A model generated the notes under the pieces. It was given only the letters and a program-made list of their open reading frames with translations. It did no database searches and had not been told where the DNA came from. Below, one piece after another: positions 24,964 to 32,386 of a stretch of 32,386 nt of DNA. This DNA comes from Pirellulaceae bacterium (GTDB lineage Bacteria > Planctomycetota > Planctomycetia > Pirellulales > Pirellulaceae), in the NCBI GenBank assembly GCA_023382975.1, contig JAHDXO010000067.1, positions 1 to 32,386 of the forward strand, written 5' to 3'. The position numbers and the translations under genes are program-made. The first letter of the stretch is position 1, and every line of letters begins with the position of its first letter.

Positions 24964-26493
24964 TTAATCGAGCACGATCACCGGCCAGGGACTGATGGCC
25001 GCGATCTGCCGCGCATGGCCGAGCGTCGGCACGAAGACCAACGCCGACTCGGGCGGCACTTCGTCCAGCGCCATGTCGCCTCGATGCCGCCATTCCCGTT
25101 CGGCCGACCAATCGATTAGGTGGCCGTTCCGAGTCAGCGTGGTGCGTTTCTGAAAGAACGGCCGCTGCTCGTCGGACAGGCTCTCCCAGAGTTCCTGGTC
25201 GCCGTAGCGAACCGCCTGCGCACCGTGCTGCTGCAGCCAGGATCGATCGATGCTGATGCCGAACGGTTCGAAATCCCAGCGGGCCAGGTGAGGCCGGAAC
25301 AAGCGGTGCTGCTGCAACTCGGCCAGCGGAACTTCGGTAAAACACACGACCGGCGTCGCGCCGCGGACCAGATCGCCGGTGGCGATCAACCGCCGCGTTT
25401 GCACGATCCGCCACAAGGCGGCGAAGGCGGAATGATCGGCGCCGCCGCGGTCCAGGATCAGGTCATCCAAGTAGTCCGCTTCGCGTTCATCCGGCCAAGG
25501 CCCCCCGCGGCGCCGCGTCCAATGCGTCAACCGATCCCCGTGCAGACCAGCCGCCAGCCGCCGCACGGGCGCCCCCCGCTGCCTCGGCGAATCCGCCATG
25601 CGCCAAGGAACCTCCTCCGCAGGTTCTTGCGGATCCTCGGCGTCCTGCAAGTACCAGCCGACCGCACCTGCATCCATCCAGGGCTCGGCCAATTCTCGCG
25701 GCACGAGTTCGTCGCCCAACGCCACAAAGACACTGGCGGCCGGAAATCCACTCGCGGCCAGGCGACGGGCAACCAGGCGATCGACATTGCCGCCGGGCCG
25801 CGCCGACAGCACGATCAGCCGGTCGCTCAACGCCACCACGGCGCGGTCCGCGGCCGGTGTCTCGCTCGTCAACGACTCGTCCGCGGACGGTTCGTACGGC
25901 GGCGACAAGACCAACGCCGGACCAGCGTCGTCAGCCGGATCGGATTCCAGCAGCCGCACACCCCATCGCGCAGCGTCCCGGTCTGGCTGGTCCCAGACGT
26001 CCACCTCCAGGACTCGCACGCCGAACAAGGCTCCGGCCCGCTGGACGAACTTCTGCGTCGAGATCGAGCGAGCCGTGACCAGCACGTCCCGATCGTGGTC
26101 TAGGCTCATGCAGGCAGCTCGCAAGGCCGCGAACCAACGACGGCGAGTCTCCAGATCGCGCCCCAGGCGAGAGCTGACCAAGCCCACCTTGCGTCCCGTT
26201 GGCAGACCCGCGGGCCACCACGCCAATCGCGACCCGAGCCACGGATCGAACGGTCGGTCGGACAAGTCGGGAATGCCCAGCGTCAACCGGGCGCCCCGCT
26301 GCTGCCAGGCCCGTAGCCGCTCGGCGATCCGCCGACAACGCCCGCCCGCCGAGCCACGTTCCCGTCCCGTCGCCTCCGACCAGACCCGCCCCAGTTCGCC
26401 CAGCAAATCGTCGCCGCAAGCCGGCAGCGAAGCAACCGCCACACCGACCGGCAGCAACCCCGCGAGTTCCATCGCTTCCCACTCGCTCGGCAT
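24964..26493 (-). CDS. Hypothetical protein: DprA/SLOG-like region plus AbiGi/DUF2971-like C-terminus
   Basis: 509 residues, no signal or membrane helix. Residues about 100-280 read like a SLOG/DprA Rossmann domain: KVGLVSSRLGRD (102-113), ARSISTQKFVQRAGALFG (141-158) and AVVALSDRLIVLSARPGGN (218-236), comparable to the DprA phrase in which a 'found set' of nucleotide-binding loops ends in a V..A..SG-type motif. SLOG domains bind nucleotides or nucleic acid. Residues about 320-509 contain LTHWTR, PVVCFTEVPLAEL (381-393), FEPFGISIDRSWL (408-420) and DWSAEREWRH (461-470), resembling AbiGi/DUF2971-type proteins of abortive infection, possibly an ADP-ribosyltransferase-like fold. No catalytic activity is proven. 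The start is uncertain: the ATG at 26493 has no clear ribosome-binding site and an ATG at 26472 has GTGGGAA upstream. Confidence 0.6.
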   Translation of the reverse strand: MPSEWEAMELAGLLPVGVAVASLPACGDDLLGELGRVWSEATGRERGSAGGRCRRIAERLRAWQQRGARLTLGIPDLSDRPFDPWLGSRLAWWPAGLPTGRKVGLVSSRLGRDLETRRRWFAALRAACMSLDHDRDVLVTARSISTQKFVQRAGALFGVRVLEVDVWDQPDRDAARWGVRLLESDPADDAGPALVLSPPYEPSADESLTSETPAADRAVVALSDRLIVLSARPGGNVDRLVARRLAASGFPAASVFVALGDELVPRELAEPWMDAGAVGWYLQDAEDPQEPAEEVPWRMADSPRQRGAPVRRLAAGLHGDRLTHWTRRRGGPWPDEREADYLDDLILDRGGADHSAFAALWRIVQTRRLIATGDLVRGATPVVCFTEVPLAELQQHRLFRPHLARWDFEPFGISIDRSWLQQHGAQAVRYGDQELWESLSDEQRPFFQKRTTLTRNGHLIDWSAEREWRHRGDMALDEVPPESALVFVPTLGHARQIAAISPWPVIVLD

Positions 26494-26648
26494 CAAAGCA
26501 CCATCTTTCGACTGGAGGCAGTGCCGAAAGAACCGCCAAGAAAATGAAGATGGAAAGACAGATCTCCGTTCCCGAACTCGTCGGAACCGAACATCCACCA
26601 ACGCATGGTAAACGTTCGAACTCGATGTCCGCAAGACGACCGCCAGAT

Positions 26649-27917
26649 TCAGCGGAACCAGCGTTGGCATTCGCGGAGGATGGTGTCGGCGATCCAGCGG
26701 GCTTCGCCTTGGGTCAGGCCGTCGATGGTGAAACGCTCTTGATTCTCCCGGTCGATGAAGATCAGACAGTGGGCTACCGGCGCCGGGTCGTCGCTGCCGC
26801 TCGTGCTGCGGAAGAACGTCCGTCCTTGGCTTCCGATCCGCAGTTCGATCCGGTCCAACCAATCGACGGGGTAGCTGCGGCTGCGCCCGATGCCGAGCCA
26901 GGTCGTCTGCTTCTCGGCTCCGCCGTACGCGAAGCTCCAGCGAGTCCGCCGGAACGGCTCGACGAGCGCCCCCAACAAGCCGACGAACATGATCAGGCCG
27001 ATCACCTCGAAAGGAATCAGGAACACGAACAAGAACCACCACTCCGCTCCCTTCGGCCCGCCGCCTTCGCCGAACATTTCGGCGCCGAGCAAAAGCGTGA
27101 CAAACACTCCGACGATGCCGTTCCAGAAAGCATTGATGAACAGCAGCATCCCGATCGCGCCGCAGCCGACCCGGCCCCGTGTCTCGAACGTGATCTGATG
27201 GAAATCGTCCAAACGGGTCCAGCGCGAATCGCTGGGCGGCCCGATCGGTGCCGCGGCTGCCACCAGACGCTCGCTCGACTTGTCATCGCCACGGTCCGAT
27301 CGGTCGTCGATCTTGTCCAGATCGTCCGCATCGCCATCCGAGTCGTGTGCTGGACCAGATCCGACCATCGGTCGCGCTTGGTCGGGCGCCAGCCGGTCAA
27401 GATGCTCGGTCAACTGGCCGATCAGCCACGCCCGCTCGGCGTCGGGCAGTCCCTGTCCGAAGCGGAAACCGTGTCCTCGGGTGCGGACTTCGATTCCCCA
27501 CGCCCGCGTGTGCGATTCGCTGTCGGTCACTTTCGAATAGGAAGCGAAGCCTTCGAGTTCCTCCAGCGGAACGGCGCGCCGTCGAATCGGGACGATCACC
27601 CGGCAGACGAACTGAACGCCTTCCGGGCCCAGTTCGAAACGCTCTTTCCGGAAAAAGCTGTTCATGACCAGACAGAACACAAAGATCCACGATGCCCAGA
27701 ACGGAATCGCAAACATCAGACTTGTCACGGCCGGCTGCTGGATGACCATGCCCAGCAACATGACGCAACCCACGGTCCAACCGGTCAACCAAAGCAGCAA
27801 GAAGCACCCGGTCGGGTCGAAACCCCGATACGCGATCGTCAACCGCGATCCGGAGAGTTCGAACCGGCTGCGCAAACGGCTCGGACGCTCCGGGACATTG
27901 CGCGATGATGGTTCCAT
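26649..27917 (-). CDS. Conserved membrane protein with four transmembrane segments
   Basis: 422 residues. Two helices near the N-terminus (about 34-58 and 63-88, e.g. CFLLLWLTGWTVGCVMLLG and FAIPFWASWIFVFCLVMN) and two in the middle (AIGMLLFINAFWNGIVGVFV and WFLFVFLIPFEVIGLIMFVG) flank beta-rich regions that resemble a bacterial PH-like fold (FELGPEGVQFV, TRLDDFHQITFETRG). A charged Asp/Ser-rich linker lies at about 195-225. No enzyme motif is seen. The start is the ATG at 27917, with only weak GAAAG upstream. It follows the GH-like gene after 34 bases. Function unknown. Confidence 0.68.
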   Translation of the reverse strand: MEPSSRNVPERPSRLRSRFELSGSRLTIAYRGFDPTGCFLLLWLTGWTVGCVMLLGMVIQQPAVTSLMFAIPFWASWIFVFCLVMNSFFRKERFELGPEGVQFVCRVIVPIRRRAVPLEELEGFASYSKVTDSESHTRAWGIEVRTRGHGFRFGQGLPDAERAWLIGQLTEHLDRLAPDQARPMVGSGPAHDSDGDADDLDKIDDRSDRGDDKSSERLVAAAAPIGPPSDSRWTRLDDFHQITFETRGRVGCGAIGMLLFINAFWNGIVGVFVTLLLGAEMFGEGGGPKGAEWWFLFVFLIPFEVIGLIMFVGLLGALVEPFRRTRWSFAYGGAEKQTTWLGIGRSRSYPVDWLDRIELRIGSQGRTFFRSTSGSDDPAPVAHCLIFIDRENQERFTIDGLTQGEARWIADTILRECQRWFR

Positions 27918-27951
27918 GCTACTTTCGTTGCGGCGCAGCCGTGTGAAGTGC

Positions 27952-30270
27952 TTACTGCAGTGCCATGATCTGGGTGGCCAACAGCCAGCGGTAGGCGTCG
28001 AAGGCTTCGCCGCTCCACAGGTCGTCGTGCTTGTATTTCTCCAGGACCTGGATCGCATCCCAGACGTACGCCAGCTCGCGCTGGGCTTCGGCGGCTCGTT
28101 CGGCGGCTTGCCCACCGCGCTGCTTGGCGCGGGCGATCGCCTGCTGCAGGGTGTACACATACCGCCCGTCGTCGATCCCTTCCCGGTAGGCTTCCCACAG
28201 CGTGACCGGGATCGGTTCGCCCTCGGGTGTCGAGCGGTTGAAGAAGTCCATCGAGCTGCCGTCCAGATAGTTCCACGGATCGCCGCTGGACGATTGGTAG
28301 ATCCAGGGAATCAAGGTGCGGAATCCGGAGCGCCAGAAGCCGAACCCCCAGGTCATCCGCGCGCCGCGGACCGGCGTGTGATCGTTCTCGCCGCTGATGT
28401 GATTGGGATAGCACCAGAATTCGACGTTCTTCTCGCGGCTCAGGCGGCGGATCGTGTCGTGGTCCCAGACAAACGGTTGGCAGCACCAGACGTCGACGTA
28501 GGGCCACATCGGGCCGAATTGCTCGTGCGTCGGATCGGCCGTGACATACGTCCTCACCCCCGGCAACTGTTTGATGGCCCGCAACACGCCGACCATGAAC
28601 TGCACCGAGGCTTCGCTGGTGCTGGGCTCGTCGATCGGGTAGTACAACAGTTCCGGCCAACGGTACTTCGGCTTCTCCCGCTCGACCGCTTCCACCATTT
28701 TCCGCACTTCGTCGAAGAACGACTCGGGCACATCCGAACCGACGAGCCGCAAGTGGCTGCCCGTGCCCCGCCGGTCCACCAACCGTCCGTACCAGTAAGA
28801 GACAGGCAGGCTGACCACCAGCGGCTTGTCGGCCAAGCCGTAGCGTCGGCTCAGGGCGATCCGCCGTTCGGTCTCCTCGCCGTTCATGGTCCAGTTGCCT
28901 TGCGCGTCTCGTTCCAGCCCGCTGACGCTCGAGATATGCGAGTTCATGCCGTGGGCGACCATGTCCTGCCGCTCCCATTCGGCCTTGCGTTGGAAGTAGG
29001 CGTTGGCCTCCGGTGTGTTTCGCGGATCAACGCTGCTCAGCGGATCGCGGTAGTACATGCCGTAGATCAGGTCGGGGTCCTTTTTCAGCCGGAACGGCAG
29101 CACCCGCAGCCGCAGCGGAACCTCGGCCGTACCGGCGTCCGCGGCGCGGAACGTCAGGCGACCTTCGTAGATTCCCGGCGCTGCGTCGTCGGGCACTCGG
29201 ACCGTGATCCAGAACCGCTGGTTTTCGCCCTGCTTCAGATCCATCGGCTCGTGGCGTTCCAGCACGTCAGGGGCCACGTGGTAATGGTAGTAGGTCGAGT
29301 AGTTGGGCCTGACCAGCATGTTGCGGAGACTGCGTATTTCCAGATTCCCCGCCGGAATGACCGCTGAGTCGGATCGCAGTTCGCCAGCGACCAACTCGGC
29401 GCCTTGCAGATCGCGCAGCGGATGTACCGTCACCGTGAGCGGTTCGTATTCGCCGGGGGTGGCAAAGGCGGCCAACTCGGGCTTCAACTCTTCGCCGCGC
29501 GGCACGGTGTTGGGATAGATGACCTCGGACCAGTGGCGAGCGAACAGCGCGTAGCCTCGCTCCCGATCGGCGTCGCTAAGTTCCGGCATCGGGCGGTCGT
29601 CCACGTGTTCGGTCTTCTGCCACTTGGCCGCCTCGTCCGGCGGCAGGAAATCGATCTCTTGTTCCAGAGCGTCCAGCCAGTCGCTGCGAACCGACTTCGC
29701 TTCGGAGGCGGGAAATACGACCAGGGCAGCCAGCAGCCAGGTGGTGCGAGGCTCGATCTCCAGCGCCAGTTGCCCGCCGGGATGGCGGACCGCCAGTTCG
29801 CGCCGCTCGAAGCGATAAGGCCCGGGGATTTTCACCGTTGTTGTGGTCACCGTCCCGCGCACGCCCAAATCGAAGTCGTGGTAGTCCTGGGCCGAGCCAG
29901 CCGAACGGCCGCAGAGCACCCACAGCCGGTAATCGCCCGCCGGAAGATCGAGCAGAAAGGAATTCTTCCGCGTGTCGTAGATGGAGTCGCAGGTGATCTC
30001 GTTGGTGTAGATCGGCGGCGGTTGCGTGCTGCCGCGGCTTTCGTTGTACTCCCACTCGCGGCTGTAGTGACGGTCGTGTTCGCGCAGCCCGTCTGCGGAT
30101 TGCCAGCCAAAGCCCGCTTCGCTGCTGTAGAGGGATTGCGCGGTGACGCGTGTGAAGCCGTCCCGCAGCGCCGACTCGGCGGTTCCCATGTCGAACCGGT
30201 GGATCTGACCCGGCGCAGGGGTCGTTGGCAGCAGGGCGGCAAACACAAGCAGAATCCGAGGCCATGTCAT
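27952..30270 (-). CDS. Exported glycoside hydrolase-like protein, GH123/DUF4091 type (second copy)
   Basis: 772 residues with a signal peptide (about 1-21). Residues about 23-190 look like a galactose-binding or malectin-type module (FLLDLPAGDYRLWVLCG). Residues 270-395 are a beta-sandwich with FWITVRVPDDAAPGIYEG, as in the copy at 692-2764. The barrel contains LLYYPIDEPST with Asp547-Glu548 as the candidate catalytic pair. The C-terminus has YREGIDDGRYVYTL (about 695-708), the DUF4091 signature. Family knowledge suggests cleavage of N-acetylated or related glycan linkages, but the substrate is not known. AGGAG lies nine bases before the ATG, inside the end of the preceding gene, so the two are translationally coupled. 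Confidence 0.83.
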   Translation of the reverse strand: MTWPRILLVFAALLPTTPAPGQIHRFDMGTAESALRDGFTRVTAQSLYSSEAGFGWQSADGLREHDRHYSREWEYNESRGSTQPPPIYTNEITCDSIYDTRKNSFLLDLPAGDYRLWVLCGRSAGSAQDYHDFDLGVRGTVTTTTVKIPGPYRFERRELAVRHPGGQLALEIEPRTTWLLAALVVFPASEAKSVRSDWLDALEQEIDFLPPDEAAKWQKTEHVDDRPMPELSDADRERGYALFARHWSEVIYPNTVPRGEELKPELAAFATPGEYEPLTVTVHPLRDLQGAELVAGELRSDSAVIPAGNLEIRSLRNMLVRPNYSTYYHYHVAPDVLERHEPMDLKQGENQRFWITVRVPDDAAPGIYEGRLTFRAADAGTAEVPLRLRVLPFRLKKDPDLIYGMYYRDPLSSVDPRNTPEANAYFQRKAEWERQDMVAHGMNSHISSVSGLERDAQGNWTMNGEETERRIALSRRYGLADKPLVVSLPVSYWYGRLVDRRGTGSHLRLVGSDVPESFFDEVRKMVEAVEREKPKYRWPELLYYPIDEPSTSEASVQFMVGVLRAIKQLPGVRTYVTADPTHEQFGPMWPYVDVWCCQPFVWDHDTIRRLSREKNVEFWCYPNHISGENDHTPVRGARMTWGFGFWRSGFRTLIPWIYQSSSGDPWNYLDGSSMDFFNRSTPEGEPIPVTLWEAYREGIDDGRYVYTLQQAIARAKQRGGQAAERAAEAQRELAYVWDAIQVLEKYKHDDLWSGEAFDAYRWLLATQIMALQ

Positions 30271-30273
30271 CGT

Positions 30274-31206
30274 TCAGGACTCCTGGAAGGGACCGGCAAT
30301 CACGCGGAGGGGAACATCCTGGCGGTCGATCAGGGCTCCCTGGGCGTCGCGCAAACAGAGCCGCGCCGTGTAGTCGCCGGGCGCCAGCGTACCGGGCAGG
30401 CTCAGCGTCAACTCGCCCCGCCGCGTTGCGGTTGAGCCGGTCGTTGCCACGGGCGCGTTTGCATCGCGAAAAATGGCGAATTCCACCCGGGTTGTGTCGA
30501 GCTGCCGGTAGCCCGCCAGTTGGTATTGCGCCCGGAGCACGCGGTCGCCCGTCAGCATCAGTTTCCGCTCCAATTCGAAACGAGCCACCGCTGGCTCGAC
30601 GTAGCGCACCAGCGCCGGCCGGTCGATGTAGAAATCGACGCGGTCGCCGTGGCGGTAATCCGATTCCGAGATGTTGAACTGCAGTCGCCGCACGTCGCCG
30701 GCGTCGAGCAATCGATCGACGGGAATCACCACATGGGACCAAGCGTCCTTCGCGACGTTCAACGGGAATGGGCTGCTCCGCTTCTGCCCCGAGTGATAGA
30801 AGCCGATGCCCAGCGGTTTGCCCGGCAGTCGCTCGCGGCTGGTCTCCGCATAGATCCAACACTCGAAGTAATCGTAGCCGGACCAATCGCTCGGCCCGGA
30901 CCGTCCCAGATCTTTGCCCGTCCGCGGCCAGCCGATCGGATAGTTCTTCTCGCCTCGGGTGTGGTCCACCGTGTTGGCGAATAGCAACGCAGGCCGGCCC
31001 TCCCGGACATGACGGTCGCTGGACGAGATCACCGTTTCGTCGGGCGACCCGTTGTACCAGTCCGAGACGTCCCGCATATCGTCCAGCACCAATCGCTCCT
31101 GATTGGCTTCGGTCAGCCCCTGGCCGCGTGGCGTCTCGTCCGTCCCGAAGCAACAGACCGGCAGCAGGAGAATCCCCACAGCCGCCCGCGGGAAAGTTCG
31201 TCGCAT
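30274..31206 (-). CDS. Exported carbohydrate-binding-like protein
   Basis: 310 residues with a signal peptide (about 1-22, ending near CFG). Residues about 40-205 form a jelly-roll-like module (LVLDDMRDVSDWYNGSPDE ... WSHVVIPVDRLLDAGDVRRLQFNI, residues at the end VDFYIDRPAL) resembling CBM11-like binding domains. A second Ig-like beta sandwich follows at about 215-305 (LTLSLPGTLAPGDYTARLCL). No catalytic residues are visible. It ends three bases before the start of the GH-like gene at 30270, so it is likely a binding partner for the same glycan. GGAG lies nine bases before the ATG. Confidence 0.75.
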   Translation of the reverse strand: MRRTFPRAAVGILLLPVCCFGTDETPRGQGLTEANQERLVLDDMRDVSDWYNGSPDETVISSSDRHVREGRPALLFANTVDHTRGEKNYPIGWPRTGKDLGRSGPSDWSGYDYFECWIYAETSRERLPGKPLGIGFYHSGQKRSSPFPLNVAKDAWSHVVIPVDRLLDAGDVRRLQFNISESDYRHGDRVDFYIDRPALVRYVEPAVARFELERKLMLTGDRVLRAQYQLAGYRQLDTTRVEFAIFRDANAPVATTGSTATRRGELTLSLPGTLAPGDYTARLCLRDAQGALIDRQDVPLRVIAGPFQES

Positions 31207-31229
31207 CGATCGTATCTCCGTTTCACATG

Positions 31230-31838
31230 TCAGGTCGCAGCGGATTCAGGTTCCTGCTGCGTCTCGCCGGGCATGAGAAAGAACTCGGCGACCCGGCAGC
31301 GGAATTCAGGCAGGATTTCTTCGCCCGTGATCTCGTCTTCGACGTTTAGCACGTAAGGCTCGCGGCCCGCGCGGTAGACGGACACATCCCGCTCGTCGCC
31401 GTCGACGAGCCACACGAGCGGAATGCCCTTGCGCACGAATTGCAGGGCCCGTTTCATCATTCGTCCTGCCCGATCGTGCGGCGACAGCATCTCGACCGCC
31501 AGCAGGGGCAGATGCTCGGCGTATTTGACCGTCAACTCGTCGTACCGCCGCGACTGATCGTACAGCGTCACGTCGATGCCGCGCACGGTGTCGGGGTCCG
31601 TCTCGACGATCACACCGGTGTCGTTGGTGCAAACGTAACCTTGCCCAATCTGGAACGTGTAATTCCCCAAGATTCGTCCCACATTTCCGCACACCACGCC
31701 ATGTCGTTCGCCTCGAGGGGGCAATTCGATCACCTTGCCGCGTTCGAGTTCAAACCAGCGATCCCGATTCTCGGGACGATGCACCCAGTCGAAAAACGCG
31801 GCGGCCGTCAGTGGTCTTGTTGCTGTTGCCGTCGTCAT
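31230..31838 (-). CDS. Uma2 family endonuclease-like protein (DUF820)
   Basis: 202 residues of the Uma2/DUF820 family, a PD-(D/E)XK-type nuclease fold. WFELERGKVIELPP (28-41) is the N-terminal strand, RGIDVTLYD has candidate metal-binding Asp89, LLAVEMLSPHDRAGRMMKRALQFVRKGIPLVWLVD contains Glu116 and the typical helix (given here in overlapping motifs AVEMLSP and GIPLVWLVD). Cellular role is unknown although the family is very abundant in planctomycetes and cyanobacteria. It is the first gene of the minus-strand run, 23 bases before the carbohydrate-binding gene, and is directly downstream of the 90-bp repeat array. Confidence 0.85.
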   Translation of the reverse strand: MTTATATRPLTAAAFFDWVHRPENRDRWFELERGKVIELPPRGERHGVVCGNVGRILGNYTFQIGQGYVCTNDTGVIVETDPDTVRGIDVTLYDQSRRYDELTVKYAEHLPLLAVEMLSPHDRAGRMMKRALQFVRKGIPLVWLVDGDERDVSVYRAGREPYVLNVEDEITGEEILPEFRCRVAEFFLMPGETQQEPESAAT

Positions 31839-31940
31839 ACATCAACTCTCGGATTGGTCGCTGCCGTCTACCCACCTGGATTTTCGCCGTGGAGAGCGGC
31901 CGGGTCAAGGAGAATCAAGTGGCCCGGGAACGCCAGTAGC

Positions 31941-32386
31941 CCGCGTCCGCCGGCCGCGGGTCTGAACTACGGTAAATCCGGAGTCGCGTTCAGCGCCCGC
32001 GACCCACTATTTGCCGCGATCCACGGTGGCCCGCGTCCGTCGGCCGCGGGTCTGAACTACGGTAAATCCGGAGTCGCGTTCAGCGTCCGCGACTCACGAT
32101 TTGCCGCGATCCACGGTGGCCCGCGTCCGCCGGCCGCGGGTCTGAACTACGGTAAATCCGGAGTCGCGTTCAGCGTCCGCGACCCACTATTTGCCGCGAT
32201 CCACGGTGGCCCGCGTCCGCCGGTCTGAACCACGACAAACCCTGGAGTCGCGTTCAGCGCCCGCGACCCACTATTTGCCGCGCTTCTCAGTGGCCCGCGA
32301 CCGCCAGCCGCGGGTCTGAACTACGGTAACCCCGGAGTCGCGTTCAGCGCCCGCGACCCACTATTTGCCGCGATCCACGGTGGCCC
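31941..32386. repeat. 90-bp tandem repeat array with conserved hairpins (continues past window)
   Basis: Units start at 31941, 32031, 32121, 32211 and 32295; all are 90 bases except the fourth, which is 84 after losing seven bases and gaining one. Each unit has hairpin A (CCCGCG, 9-base loop, CGCGGG) and hairpin B (GTCGCG, 9-base loop, CGCGAC); in unit 1 these lie at 31940-31960 and 31983-32003. Loop and flank bases vary, while I count no change in the stems, except that unit 4 loses hairpin A by deletion. The frame is open across three units on the plus strand but breaks in unit 4, so coding is unlikely. With the 102 unassigned bases at 31839-31940, it fills the 548 bases to the window edge. 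Confidence 0.9.

Noticed and set aside
31440..32228. A plus-strand open frame running through the 90-bp repeats with a 30-residue repeat
   Set aside because: The seven-base loss in unit 4 breaks the frame, most of it lies antisense to the Uma2 gene, and hairpin stems explain the conservation better.
31941..32386. The 90-bp array as a CRISPR or an integron attC array
   Set aside because: Whole units repeat without unique spacers, and there are no cas genes, cassettes or integrase.

Overview
The window looks like a high-GC chromosomal segment of a planctomycete, most likely of the Pirellulales. The support is the gene content: exported oxidoreductases with twin-arginine signals, glycoside-hydrolase-like proteins with a DUF4091-type C-terminus, a Ser/Thr kinase with a planctomycete-style N-terminal region, a large single-pass FecR-like protein and a Uma2 nuclease-like protein. 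High GC creates long antisense open frames, which were discarded. No rRNA, tRNA, CRISPR array or transposase was recognised.

Left part (1-11.5 kb). The window opens inside the C-terminus of a WD40 protein whose 126-bp repeats are almost identical; its tail resembles that of NACHT/STAND-WD40 proteins. Convergent to it is an exported GH123/DUF4091-like protein. A small alpha/beta hydrolase, a GNAT acetyltransferase and a SEC-C protein follow on the plus strand. Two Gfo/Idh/MocA oxidoreductases flank a VapB-like antitoxin whose VapC toxin survives only as a start and a C-terminal stub. Then come an exported FAD-dependent oxidoreductase and a conserved unknown protein. A perfect 25-bp inverted repeat closes this part.

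Middle part (11.5-17 kb). A minus-strand run reads hpf, ptsN-like IIA, HPr, enzyme I, a DUF2344/TIGR03936 protein and RNase E/G. It is a PTS phosphorelay with no sugar permease nearby, next to ribosome-hibernation and RNA-decay genes, which suggests a regulatory PTS.

Right part (17-32.4 kb). This holds a FecR/anti-sigma-like membrane protein, an RluA-type pseudouridine synthase, a Ser/Thr kinase fused to a receiver-like domain lacking the phosphoacceptor, a family 4 uracil-DNA glycosylase and an exported HEAT-like protein. A minus-strand run of five genes follows: Uma2 protein, exported carbohydrate-binding-like protein, second GH123/DUF4091-like protein, four-helix membrane protein, and a protein combining a DprA/SLOG-like region with a C-terminal region resembling AbiGi/DUF2971 proteins. 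The window ends in a 90-bp tandem repeat array in which two hairpin stems are invariant while the loops vary.

The strongest candidates for something undescribed are the SLOG-like plus AbiGi-like protein (24964-26493), the hairpin-bearing 90-bp array (31941-32386) and the WD40 receptor end (1-675). All functions are inferred from reading the sequence; no database search was run.
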